Source: JAWPMT01 sp964653795
Lineage (GTDB): Bacteria; Bacteroidota; Bacteroidia; Cytophagales; Cyclobacteriaceae
NCBI GenBank assembly: GCA_964653795.1
Contig: CAZZHO010000096.1
Location: 1-16,340 of the forward strand
DNA: 16,340 nucleotides
Direction of reading: 5' to 3'
Positions 6,037-11,130 of the stretch are shown here, one piece after another; position 1 is the first letter of the stretch, and each line of letters begins with the position of its first letter. Position numbers and translations under genes: made by a program. A model generated the notes under the pieces. The model did not search any database and was not told the DNA's origin. It saw only the letters and a list, made by a program, of their open reading frames with translations.

Positions 6037-6234
6037 TCATTTTGAGGAACTAGCCTCATTTAGTTTCTCTTCAATTCTTTTTAGCCCTGGCATTGGGGAA
6101 ATACCCGATGTTTCACCGTGAGCTGCACAGAAATTTCGGAGCAGAATTCCCTTATCTGCTCCTGTCTTTTCATGCATTTCCTTCAAGCCCAGGTAGCAAT
6201 TCGGAAACTTCTCTTTTACCTTATCCCAATTCAT
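6037..6234 (-). CDS. Hypothetical protein, 65 aa
   Basis: It starts MNWDKVKEKFPNCYLGLKEM at 6234. An upstream in-frame ATG at 6270 would overlap the previous gene by 34 bases, while this one follows its TGA by 2 bases. Later text includes RNFCAAHGETSG and a charged C-terminal helix ending SSSK. Two Cys and one His are present, but they are not spaced like a zinc finger. The stop codon lies inside a 12-bp palindrome (6031-6042). It lies between the divergent promoter gene and the methylase. No function is recognised. Confidence 0.6.
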   Translation of the reverse strand: MNWDKVKEKFPNCYLGLKEMHEKTGADKGILLRNFCAAHGETSGISPMPGLKRIEEKLNEASSSK

Positions 6235-6236
6235 AA

Positions 6237-6467
6237 TCACGCAACTTTTGAAGCTCTCAATACTGGACACATAGAATACTTACCAAGAGGGTTCACTCTT
6301 TCCTCATTGCTGAAGATGAATATTCTACATGTCTTGGTTTCTTTTTGACCATCCACTTTCAAGGTGACAGTCTTAGCAGTTCTTTTCACCACCTTACATG
6401 ATGTTTTCATATCTGCATCTGTGATCCATCCCATGTTGTAAGTTTTTCCGGTTTCAAAGCTTGTCAT
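6237..6467 (-). CDS. Small basic hypothetical, 76 aa
   Basis: The start at 6467 (MTSFETGKTYNMGWITDADM) is chosen because upstream codons run through the promoter region. The protein has TSCKVVKRTAKTVTLKVDG, a strand pair like that of small phage proteins that read 'V..RT.KTV.L...G', then TKTCRIFIFSNEERVNPLG and YSMCPVLRASKV. It is beta-rich and basic. It is the first gene leftward from the divergent regulatory region at 6468-6566, so its expression probably depends on the HTH protein encoded opposite. Function is unknown. Confidence 0.7.
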   Translation of the reverse strand: MTSFETGKTYNMGWITDADMKTSCKVVKRTAKTVTLKVDGQKETKTCRIFIFSNEERVNPLGKYSMCPVLRASKVA

Positions 6468-6494
6468 CGTCGTATTGTTTAATTGATTACGATG

Positions 6495-6526
6495 TAAAGG
6501 TAACATATAGATTACTATACAACAAA
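6495..6526 (-). promoter_or_regulatory. Leftward Bacteroidota-type promoter
   Basis: On the minus strand TTTG (6523-6526) is followed after exactly 20 bases by TACCTTTA (6495-6502), one base off TAnnTTTG. The start codon of the leftward gene lies about 28 bases beyond the box. The -33 box is inside the left arm of the operator inverted repeat. Confidence 0.55.
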
Positions 6527-6554
6527 TAAATAGTAACTTATTTGTTACTTTTTC

Positions 6555-6562
6555 TATATTTG
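6555..6562 (+). promoter_or_regulatory. Possible rightward -7 box
   Basis: TATATTTG fits TAnnTTTG exactly but ends only 4 bases before the annotated ATG at 6567, and no TTTG lies about 20 bases upstream. If real, the transcript would be nearly leaderless, or the protein would start at the second ATG (6597). Confidence 0.3.
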
Positions 6563-6566
6563 TTGC

Positions 6567-6776
6567 ATGGAAAACGGACATGAACGACTGAAGGAGATGA
6601 AGAAAGGGCTTAAGAAGCTCGGCGGCGCTGGAAACAATGCCGAAATAGCGGAGCTCTTGGAGAGTACGGAGAACTCGGTAAAGAATATGAGTCAGCCTAA
6701 CAAGAAGCTCACTAATGCCCTGATTGGATTGATAAACATGTATGAAAAGTATGTCCGTCCTCATGTGCCTAAATGA
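6567..6776 (+). CDS. Small HTH regulator, opposite strand to the operon
   Basis: This is the only intact plus-strand gene inside the leftward block. The product has 69 residues (or 59 from the second ATG, residue 11). It has a helix-turn-helix pattern: NNAEIAELLESTENSVKNMS, with a basic first helix (MKKGLKKLGG) and a final helix ALIGLINMYEKY. It resembles small XRE/Cro-like phage regulators whose recognition helix ends '..S...VKNM..P.K'. It faces a leftward gene across an operator-like inverted repeat, so autoregulation and control of the leftward genes are likely. It ends AAATGA, abutting the stop of a convergent tiny gene. Transcripts from the early promoter at 16.1 kb, if they reach here, would be antisense to it. 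Confidence 0.75.
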   Translation: MENGHERLKEMKKGLKKLGGAGNNAEIAELLESTENSVKNMSQPNKKLTNALIGLINMYEKYVRPHVPK

Positions 6777-6857
6777 TCATTTTCTGGTTATTGCTCCAAA
6801 TCCATATCCTGCCAAAAAGCAGAAGACGAGAAATATTCCAAATACTATTGTTTCCAT
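6777..6857 (-). CDS. 26-residue membrane peptide
   Basis: The tiny frame reads METIVFGIFLVFCFLAGYGF then GAITRK and stops at TGA. One membrane helix fills most of it, with a basic end. Its ATG follows the upstream TAA with TCGATCGGTAAA between, the same GATC junction seen at the other genes here, which is the main reason to believe it. Its TGA is immediately next to the TGA of the convergent plus-strand HTH gene. Confidence 0.5.
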   Translation of the reverse strand: METIVFGIFLVFCFLAGYGFGAITRK

Positions 6858-6869
6858 TTTACCGATCGA

Positions 6870-7247
6870 TTAATTAGATTCTTGATATAATTCGCTTGCG
6901 AAGGGACAGTCCCAATCACAGTACTCTGTGCCAACATTCATGCACCCTTCATATCCTTGGCCCTGACCACAGTTGTCAATAGCTTCCTGGTATTCATCCT
7001 CCCAATCATCGCCATCGTAGTCATCCTCATGATCATCGAAGTACCCCATTTCCCACATGACCTCTGCCTCACTCATCTGGCGGTAACACTGAACACCATC
7101 TATCAACTTAGGCCGCACAGAATTGCGGCATTTGGTGCACACTACATGTACTTCAACTTCATCTCTTTCGGCATCAATCATTTCGACAGCTTCACCATCA
7201 ACTTCACCGCATTTGTTACACAGATATATAGCTTTCAAATCATGCAT
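6870..7247 (-). CDS. Acidic zinc-ribbon and Cys-cluster protein, 125 aa
   Basis: The N-terminus carries a zinc ribbon: YLCNKCGEV near residue 9, then VVCTKCRNS near residue 36. A very acidic middle (FDDHEDDYDGDDWEDEYQE) leads to a C-terminal four-Cys module with spacing C-x8-C-x7-C-x3-C-P (CMNVGTEYCDWDCP). The same C-terminal module recurs in the gene at 7830-8036. It probably binds two zinc ions. GATC lies 3 bases before the ATG. The acidic middle could mimic DNA, but that is speculation. No named family is recognised. Confidence 0.75.
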   Translation of the reverse strand: MHDLKAIYLCNKCGEVDGEAVEMIDAERDEVEVHVVCTKCRNSVRPKLIDGVQCYRQMSEAEVMWEMGYFDDHEDDYDGDDWEDEYQEAIDNCGQGQGYEGCMNVGTEYCDWDCPFASELYQESN

Positions 7248-7257
7248 AATGATCGAT

Positions 7258-7542
7258 TTACAAAACGGCCTTAATGCCTATATCTTCATTTTCAAAGTCC
7301 AGCACAATTGGTTGCTCTACTAATTGCTCGAGCACCACAACGAGCTTCCTAAACTTGTAGGTATCTATCTGGCTAACCATTTCTCCGGTTTGCACAGTAC
7401 CTCCAAGTTCATGTTCGTCATCAAGCAGCATTCCATGTTCATTCCAATACATGGAAACCTCTGCGTCTAAAGATTCATTTTCATTGCTGAGTAATCCGTT
7501 TAGGACCTCAAGTGCTAGTTTTGAACTACAAATTATCTTCAT
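7258..7542 (-). CDS. Acidic hypothetical protein, 94 aa
   Basis: The product opens MKIICSSKLALEVLNGLLSN and ends VVVLEQLVEQPIVLDFENED then IGIKAVL. It mixes two helices with strands. The order of an amphipathic helix followed by beta strands is a little like one subdomain of a sliding clamp, but there is not enough to claim it. It is preceded by TAA-ATCGATCATATATC-ATG. It lies between a Cys-cluster protein and a conserved hypothetical. Function is unknown. Confidence 0.65.
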   Translation of the reverse strand: MKIICSSKLALEVLNGLLSNENESLDAEVSMYWNEHGMLLDDEHELGGTVQTGEMVSQIDTYKFRKLVVVLEQLVEQPIVLDFENEDIGIKAVL

Positions 7543-7556
7543 GATATATGATCGAT

Positions 7557-7829
7557 TTAAAAGAATGCCTGCTCATTAAGATCTGAGACCTTAAGTCCGG
7601 CTTCCCTGATTACAATTTTTTTATAGTCAATTCCTACTAAGTCAGGATTCTCATGAGGCACGTACTCACACAAATACCACTCAGCTTCTTTGCCCGTAAA
7701 GGCATGTGTATTTTTCTTCCATTGCTTTCCTATGGTTGTTCCTGTTGGTATGCTGGAACTGTACTCCTTAAGTACTTTGAATGCCTCTGGAGTCAATGCT
7801 ATATGCTCTTCTCTAAGTGCCATTATCAT
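7557..7829 (-). CDS. Conserved phage hypothetical (SIPTGTTIGKQWK family)
   Basis: The core reads IALTPEAFKVLKEYSSSIPT then GTTIGKQWKKN, AEWYLCEYVPHENPDLVGID and YKKIVIREAG. I recall similar proteins in Bacteroidota prophages with the pattern 'LTPEA...L..Y..SIPTG..IGK.WK' and a later 'W...EYV....P..VGI.W..I'. It is probably a small alpha/beta protein. Two ATGs are possible, at 7829 directly after TAA and at 7823 after a 6-base gap; the second is at least as likely. Function is unknown. Confidence 0.75.
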   Translation of the reverse strand: MIMALREEHIALTPEAFKVLKEYSSSIPTGTTIGKQWKKNTHAFTGKEAEWYLCEYVPHENPDLVGIDYKKIVIREAGLKVSDLNEQAFF

Positions 7830-8036
7830 TTAATTAGTCATTGGGCAATCGAATAAGCAATGCTCGGAGCCGGCCCAATCACAGTCTCCATTTCCTGACA
7901 TGTGGCACTCATCTTGGAATTGTTCTTCCTCAAATCGCTCACATGCGTATTCAATAATTTCACCACAATTGGTGCATATGATATTCTCATTTTCGTCTTC
8001 GTCTCGGTCAAATGGGTGGTGCTTACAATCAGGCAT
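7830..8036 (-). CDS. Cys-rich zinc-binding protein, 68 aa
   Basis: From the ATG at 8036 the protein reads MPDCKHHPFDRDEDENENII, then CTNCGEIIEYACERFEEEQF and the C-terminal module C-x7-C-x7-C-x3-C-P (CDWAGSEHCLFDCP). A zinc ribbon or finger (C4, H6/H7, CTNC) is followed by the same four-Cys tail seen at 6870-7247. ATGs further upstream, out to 8075, would overlap the preceding gene by up to 47 bases; 8036 leaves 8. It is acidic between the Cys pairs. It is probably a paralogue-like or domain-sharing partner of the 125-residue protein. Confidence 0.7.
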   Translation of the reverse strand: MPDCKHHPFDRDEDENENIICTNCGEIIEYACERFEEEQFQDECHMSGNGDCDWAGSEHCLFDCPMTN

Positions 8037-8283
8037 TACCATCCAATTTTGGGAAATGATGATTGATGAAGGCATCTACTGAACCTGATATAAGATCAGT
8101 GCCATATTCCTCGTGGAGATAAGATCCATAAGCTTTGAGAATTGAATATGTGCGCTCCCTATGTAACTCGTTCATAGCTATTATTCTCTCCTGTTCGAGG
8201 CGCGCCAACTTTTCCCTGAACTGTTCTTCAGTCATAGGATTTTCTAAGTTTATTGTGAATTCACTTTCCATTTCTAATTCCAT
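8029..8283 (-). CDS. Helical hypothetical protein, 84 aa
   Basis: The ATG at 8283 overlaps the TGA of the gene upstream (TGATG), so it is preferred over 8298. The product starts MELEMESEFTINLENPMTEE, with a long charged helix (QFREKLARLEQERIIAMNEL) and a C-terminal half containing YGSYLHEEYGTDLISGSVDA. It is likely all-helical and acidic. It lies in a tightly coupled trio with the membrane protein upstream and the Cys-rich protein downstream. Function is unknown. Confidence 0.65.
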   Translation of the reverse strand: MELEMESEFTINLENPMTEEQFREKLARLEQERIIAMNELHRERTYSILKAYGSYLHEEYGTDLISGSVDAFINHHFPKLDGNA

Positions 8284-8486
8284 CAATTTCCGGCACAATC
8301 GCCTTTTAATATTTTCACTTCTAATTCCAGCTTCTCCTTAGTAAGCTGTTCTATCTCGATACCCGAACTGACACTGTAGCCATATTCCAATACCAGATGA
8401 ATTGACATGCATGCAATTCCGATGAGCACTCCGAAAAACATGTTAAGCACCATCCTCAAAACCCTCTTTTCATCTTTATTTCCCAT
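8283..8486 (-). CDS. Single-pass membrane protein with coiled-coil, 67 aa
   Basis: A short basic N-terminus (MGNKDEKRVLRM) precedes one membrane helix (VLNMFFGVLIGIACMSIHLV). After it comes a heptad-like helix (IEIEQLTKEKLELEVKIL), ending GDCAGN. The layout resembles small spanin-like or phage Rz-like proteins, but no lysis genes are nearby. Its start follows a 12-bp AAATGATCATTT palindrome (8492-8503) that contains the stop of the recombinase gene. Confidence 0.6.
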   Translation of the reverse strand: MGNKDEKRVLRMVLNMFFGVLIGIACMSIHLVLEYGYSVSSGIEIEQLTKEKLELEVKILKGDCAGN

Positions 8487-8497
8487 TGCTCAAATGA

Positions 8498-9289
8498 TCA
8501 TTTAATCTTTACTCTATACTTCTTTCTTCTTTTCCCTTCTGCTTGAGCTTGAGCAAGGGTGATAGGAAGTCTATCCGTCTTAGTCTCAATCACTCGTATA
8601 TTCCTGAATCTCGATAAGCTGTAGGCTTCAACTACTTCATCAGTGACTACAATTGACCTGTTTACCCATTCCATACCATTGTGGAATTCGAAGGTGATTC
8701 TCTTACCTAAATTCTTTCTGAAGGTCTCTTTAGCGGCCCAATTCACCAGTCTGTAGTATGTAGCCCTGGTGACGTTGTGCGTTTCCAATATGTAGGGGAC
8801 CGATAACTCACGATCCAAGTGAAGCCTAAGCAGCACAAAAGCTTTCTTCTGATTCTCTTTTGTAGGTCCTTTAGGTCTTCCTCCGAAGTGACCCTTCAAT
8901 CTCGCCGCTGCTAGACCTGCATTAGTTCTCTCAACAAGTACGCTTCTTTCGAATTCTGCTAGAGCTGCTATTATGTAAAACAATACTCTACCTAGTGGTG
9001 TCCTGGTATCAATCTGCTCTGTGATGCTGACAAAATGAATATTTCGTTCATCAAACAAGCAGACCAAGTTCACTAGATCTTTCATGGATCTTCCTAGCCT
9101 GTCAAATCTCCAAACCACAATCACATCCCCCTCTCTGGCATATGCTAGCAACTTGTCACGCTCTGGTAGTTTTTTGTAGGCTGACTTCTTTTCGTAAAAG
9201 AGCTTCTTACATCCGTATTCCTTCAACGCATTCACTTGCAATGCATGGTCTTGATCTTTAGTACTGACCCGACCGTAACCGATGAGCAT
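8498..9289 (-). CDS. Small serine recombinase (resolvase/invertase family) with C-terminal extension
   Basis: This enzyme cuts and rejoins DNA at specific sites through a serine-DNA link. From the ATG at 9289 it reads MLIGYGRVSTKDQ, with catalytic Ser9 and Arg7. FDRLGRS supplies Asp63, Arg64 and Arg67. The long E helix is AALAEFERSVLVERTNAGLA. GGRPKG marks the end of the catalytic domain, and an HTH follows (LSVPYILETHNVTRATYYRL). Residues from about 190 to 263 are extra: a beta-rich stretch (ITFEFHNGMEW, RSIVVTDEVVEAYSL) with a very basic end. Usual family length is about 185-200. In-frame codons run upstream to 9466, but the family starts at this Met. It may serve as integrase, invertase or resolvase; no inverted or direct crossover sites were seen close by. 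Confidence 0.9.
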   Translation of the reverse strand: MLIGYGRVSTKDQDHALQVNALKEYGCKKLFYEKKSAYKKLPERDKLLAYAREGDVIVVWRFDRLGRSMKDLVNLVCLFDERNIHFVSITEQIDTRTPLGRVLFYIIAALAEFERSVLVERTNAGLAAARLKGHFGGRPKGPTKENQKKAFVLLRLHLDRELSVPYILETHNVTRATYYRLVNWAAKETFRKNLGKRITFEFHNGMEWVNRSIVVTDEVVEAYSLSRFRNIRVIETKTDRLPITLAQAQAEGKRRKKYRVKIK

Positions 9290-9332
9290 ACCTACTTCTC
9301 TGGTTTGTCCAGTCTCATTAATCGGTTCCCTC

Positions 9333-9521
9333 CTAGTTTTTAAGACTAACCCCATTGATACTAGTTTTTGAGACAGAGGCCCCGGTGTAAAATAAAAAGT
9401 CCATTTCTCCTTGTGTAAGGGGTTCATTTCTCTCTTCCTTTTGCTTGATGGAATGAATCTTTGCAATTGTCTTCACAGAATACTGGTCACTTTTTCCAAT
9501 GGTCTTCGTAATTGGTGCCAC
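9333..9521 (-). CDS. Uncertain 62-aa frame before the recombinase
   Basis: This frame ends ...ASVSKTSINGVSLKN just before a strong Shine-Dalgarno-like AGGAGGG at about 9332. It includes HSIKQKEERNEPLTQGEMDF. Its start overlaps the previous gene by 35 bases. Two other frames over the same bases also look coding: one extends the recombinase upstream (MNPLHKEKWTFYFTPG), and one encodes FCEDNCKDSFHQAKGREK. Only one can be the main product, and which one is undecided. Confidence 0.35.
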   Translation of the reverse strand: MAPITKTIGKSDQYSVKTIAKIHSIKQKEERNEPLTQGEMDFLFYTGASVSKTSINGVSLKN

Positions 9522-9693
9522 CTCTTTTATTCAGGCTTTTCCTTATCACCTGAATAGCATCAGCCATTCCAATCTTGACCTCTTCAAGTCTTCCTAGTAG
9601 AAAAATCCTTTGTTCTAAAGTATCAGTATCAATCAGATCATTCATCAGTGATTCGTGTCGTTGCTTGAATGCTTCCGTTACCTCTTTCTCCAT
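9487..9693 (-). CDS. Coiled-coil hypothetical, 68 aa
   Basis: The protein starts MEKEVTEAFKQRHESLMNDL and is helical throughout (DTDTLEQRIFLLGRLEEVKI), ending NYEDHWKK. It has one of the best Shine-Dalgarno sequences in the window (AGGGGGG directly before the ATG), in the gap of 7 bases after the replication gene. After its TGA the same frame stays open for 18 codons with a zinc-finger-like CEDNCKDSFH before a second stop. Function is unknown. Confidence 0.65.
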   Translation of the reverse strand: MEKEVTEAFKQRHESLMNDLIDTDTLEQRIFLLGRLEEVKIGMADAIQVIRKSLNKRGGTNYEDHWKK

Positions 9694-9700
9694 CCCCCCT

Positions 9701-10696
9701 CTATTTTTTCAACCTCCAAAGCTTCTTCCCAGTCGTACTATTTGGATCATCTTCATCTGTGATTTTGAAATCCTTCTGCTGCAATGGGTTGCTAGCATCA
9801 TTGTGAATCTTCATGACCTGCTCGTAGGAATACAACCTTTCTTTTTTTCTTTTTTTCTTTAATAAAGGGTACCCCTTAGGGTAAGAAATATCACCTTTTT
9901 GGACTAGTCCATCTAGTTTATCCTTCAGTCCTGTGGTTAAGGTAAAACCCTCCTCACGCATGAAAACAAATACGTTCTTACCTCCTTTTTTGCCGTTGCA
10001 AGTCTCACATGCAGGCACCTGGTTACGCTCTATTTTCTTACCGCCTTTGGATTGGGGTACAATTTCATCTATCACCAATTCATGCTCATCGAAGATGCCG
10101 CCGCAGTATTGACATTTGTGGCCATACCGCTCTTTCATTTCTTGGGCTTTCGACTTTTGACGCACACTTACATCATAGCCTATCACCTTAGCAACTCCTT
10201 CTATAAAGTTTTGCAGCTGCGGATCCATCCCCTTGAAAATCATCAAATCAATAAGACGGGTGTCAATTGTAATATATCCTTCATTACCCGTTACTTCCTC
10301 CAAAAACCATTCTCTTGTTTCTGGCCTTAGAGCAATAAGCTGGAGTATCACAGGATAGAATTTATTGGCAACCATGCGCACCTTTCCTTTACTGCTACAA
10401 TACTTGAAGAGTATGGAAGGAGTGAGCCAAAAGCGCCTTCCTTTGTCGATAAGTCTAGCTCGTTGTTTTCCGTCTTTATTCAGCTCTTGTACAAATTCCT
10501 CTATTGATAGGTCATCAGCAGTCACCAATTTATCCGGCCACCATTCATCGCAGAATCGGTCTAAATCCCATTCCCATATCCCTATTAAGTCATCATTCAT
10601 GTGATAAAACACAAACAATGCCTTGTAGTGACCAGGCAAGGATCTAAACCATTTCTGATTCATGATATTCGAATCAAATGGCTTCTTTTTATACAT
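9701..10696 (-). CDS. Replication-initiator-like protein with degenerate HNH module
   Basis: This 331-residue protein has three parts. Residues 1 to about 130 (MYKKKPFDSNIMNQKWFRSL, LIGIWEWDLDRFCDEWWP, FWLTPSILFKYC) resemble the N-terminal winged-helix domain of replication organisers of Bacteroidota phages. Residues 190-242 form an HNH-type zinc module: CQYC at 195-198, VIDEIVPQSKGGKK, and CETC at 230-233 with NGKKGGKN. The usual catalytic D-H pair reads D210-E211, so the general-base His is missing and nuclease activity is doubtful. The C-terminus has a basic KKKRKKERLYS stretch and a SYEQVMKIHND block like those of replisome loaders. A role in starting phage replication is inferred from the architecture and from the neighbouring recombination genes. 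Family resemblance of the N-terminus is recalled, not searched. Confidence 0.75.
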   Translation of the reverse strand: MYKKKPFDSNIMNQKWFRSLPGHYKALFVFYHMNDDLIGIWEWDLDRFCDEWWPDKLVTADDLSIEEFVQELNKDGKQRARLIDKGRRFWLTPSILFKYCSSKGKVRMVANKFYPVILQLIALRPETREWFLEEVTGNEGYITIDTRLIDLMIFKGMDPQLQNFIEGVAKVIGYDVSVRQKSKAQEMKERYGHKCQYCGGIFDEHELVIDEIVPQSKGGKKIERNQVPACETCNGKKGGKNVFVFMREEGFTLTTGLKDKLDGLVQKGDISYPKGYPLLKKKRKKERLYSYEQVMKIHNDASNPLQQKDFKITDEDDPNSTTGKKLWRLKK

Positions 10697-10805
10697 TCCT
10701 ATCCGCTTTCAACTCCTCCTTCTTCCCAAAGACCATATTCGCATAGTGCCGATCTCTTCTGGCTCCGAATTCATACAATACTGCATTACCCTTCTTAGGC
10801 TTCAA
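10689..10805 (-). CDS. Possible 38-aa basic peptide, TTG start
   Basis: The frame reads LKPKKGNAVLYEFGARRDRH then YANMVFGKKEELKADRNV, ending 5 bases inside the replication gene. Its composition looks coding and the stop is coupled to the next ATG. The only upstream start is TTG at 10805. It is in frame with the 48-residue gene before it, separated by a single TAA and 8 codons. It may be the C-terminal remnant of one longer gene. Confidence 0.35.
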   Translation of the reverse strand: MKPKKGNAVLYEFGARRDRHYANMVFGKKEELKADRNV

Positions 10806-10829
10806 GTCAGTCGTTGGTATATAGGTGGA

Positions 10830-10976
10830 TTATGCTTTTGTGATAAAATAACAAGCGGTAAAAATGAAGACAGAAAGGATTTCTTTCAGCACCCAGCAGT
10901 CACACTTGCGCTTGCTAAATCCTGCGTTCTCCAGCAAACTCAGCTGCTTAACTTTCCGCTTCCCCGTATTTTCCAT
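10830..10976 (-). CDS. Small basic protein with hydrophobic tail, 48 aa
   Basis: The product opens MENTGKRKVKQLSLLENAGF, then KRKCDCWVLKEILSVFIFTA and CYFITKA. The N-terminal half is basic with a CDC motif; the C-terminal half could span a membrane. The ATG lies inside the end of the 59-residue gene upstream (29-base overlap). The same frame continues after the TAA as the possible peptide at 10689-10805. No family is recognised. Confidence 0.45.
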   Translation of the reverse strand: MENTGKRKVKQLSLLENAGFSKRKCDCWVLKEILSVFIFTACYFITKA

Positions 10977-11127
10977 TTAGCACCCTGTCAACCCTTTCAC
11001 CCTTCGCCTCATTCATACATTCTTTCCAGAATTCTGCAATTGCTGGCCATGAATAACCTTCTTTCACCAGCTCATCATTGACAGCCATTACACGGGCCTT
11101 AATGTCCTTCATTTTGGGTTCTCCCAT
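10948..11127 (-). CDS. Small charged hypothetical, 59 aa
   Basis: The frame reads MGEPKMKDIKARVMAVNDEL, then VKEGYSWPAIAEFWKECMNE, with a C-terminal GERVDRVLNGKYGEAES. It looks helical and acidic, with coding-like composition. Its ATG follows the TAA of the membrane-HTH gene by 3 bases (TAA-ATC-ATG). No function is recognised. Together with the next two small frames it accounts for the 430 bases between the membrane-HTH gene and the replication gene. Confidence 0.6.
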   Translation of the reverse strand: MGEPKMKDIKARVMAVNDELVKEGYSWPAIAEFWKECMNEAKGERVDRVLNGKYGEAES

Positions 11128-11130
11128 GAT

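Larger units (their letters stand above)
6468..6566. promoter_or_regulatory. Divergent promoter/operator region
   Basis: This intergenic stretch separates a leftward gene (start 6467) from a rightward HTH gene (start 6567). It holds a perfect inverted repeat, AACAAATAA (6521-6529) and TTATTTGTT (6538-6546), with an 8-base spacer. A nested GTAAC/GTTAC pair lies at 6533-6548. The leftward -33 box lies in the first arm. This placement is what a repressor operator would show, and the HTH protein next to it is the obvious candidate to bind. Confidence 0.65.

Noticed and set aside
6468..6764. N-terminal extension of the 76-residue gene back to 6764
   Set aside because: It runs antisense through the HTH gene and across the operator region. 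The ATG at 6467 fits the promoter.
1094..9489. Stop-codon reassignment to explain in-frame stops (TAG at 1094, TGA at 9487)
   Set aside because: TAA, TAG and TGA all end normal genes elsewhere in the window, and no core gene contains an internal stop of one type.
10662..11081. Plus-strand frame of 139 codons
   Set aside because: The minus strand holds small frames with coding-like content and coupled starts across the same bases. The plus frame shows no recognisable domain.
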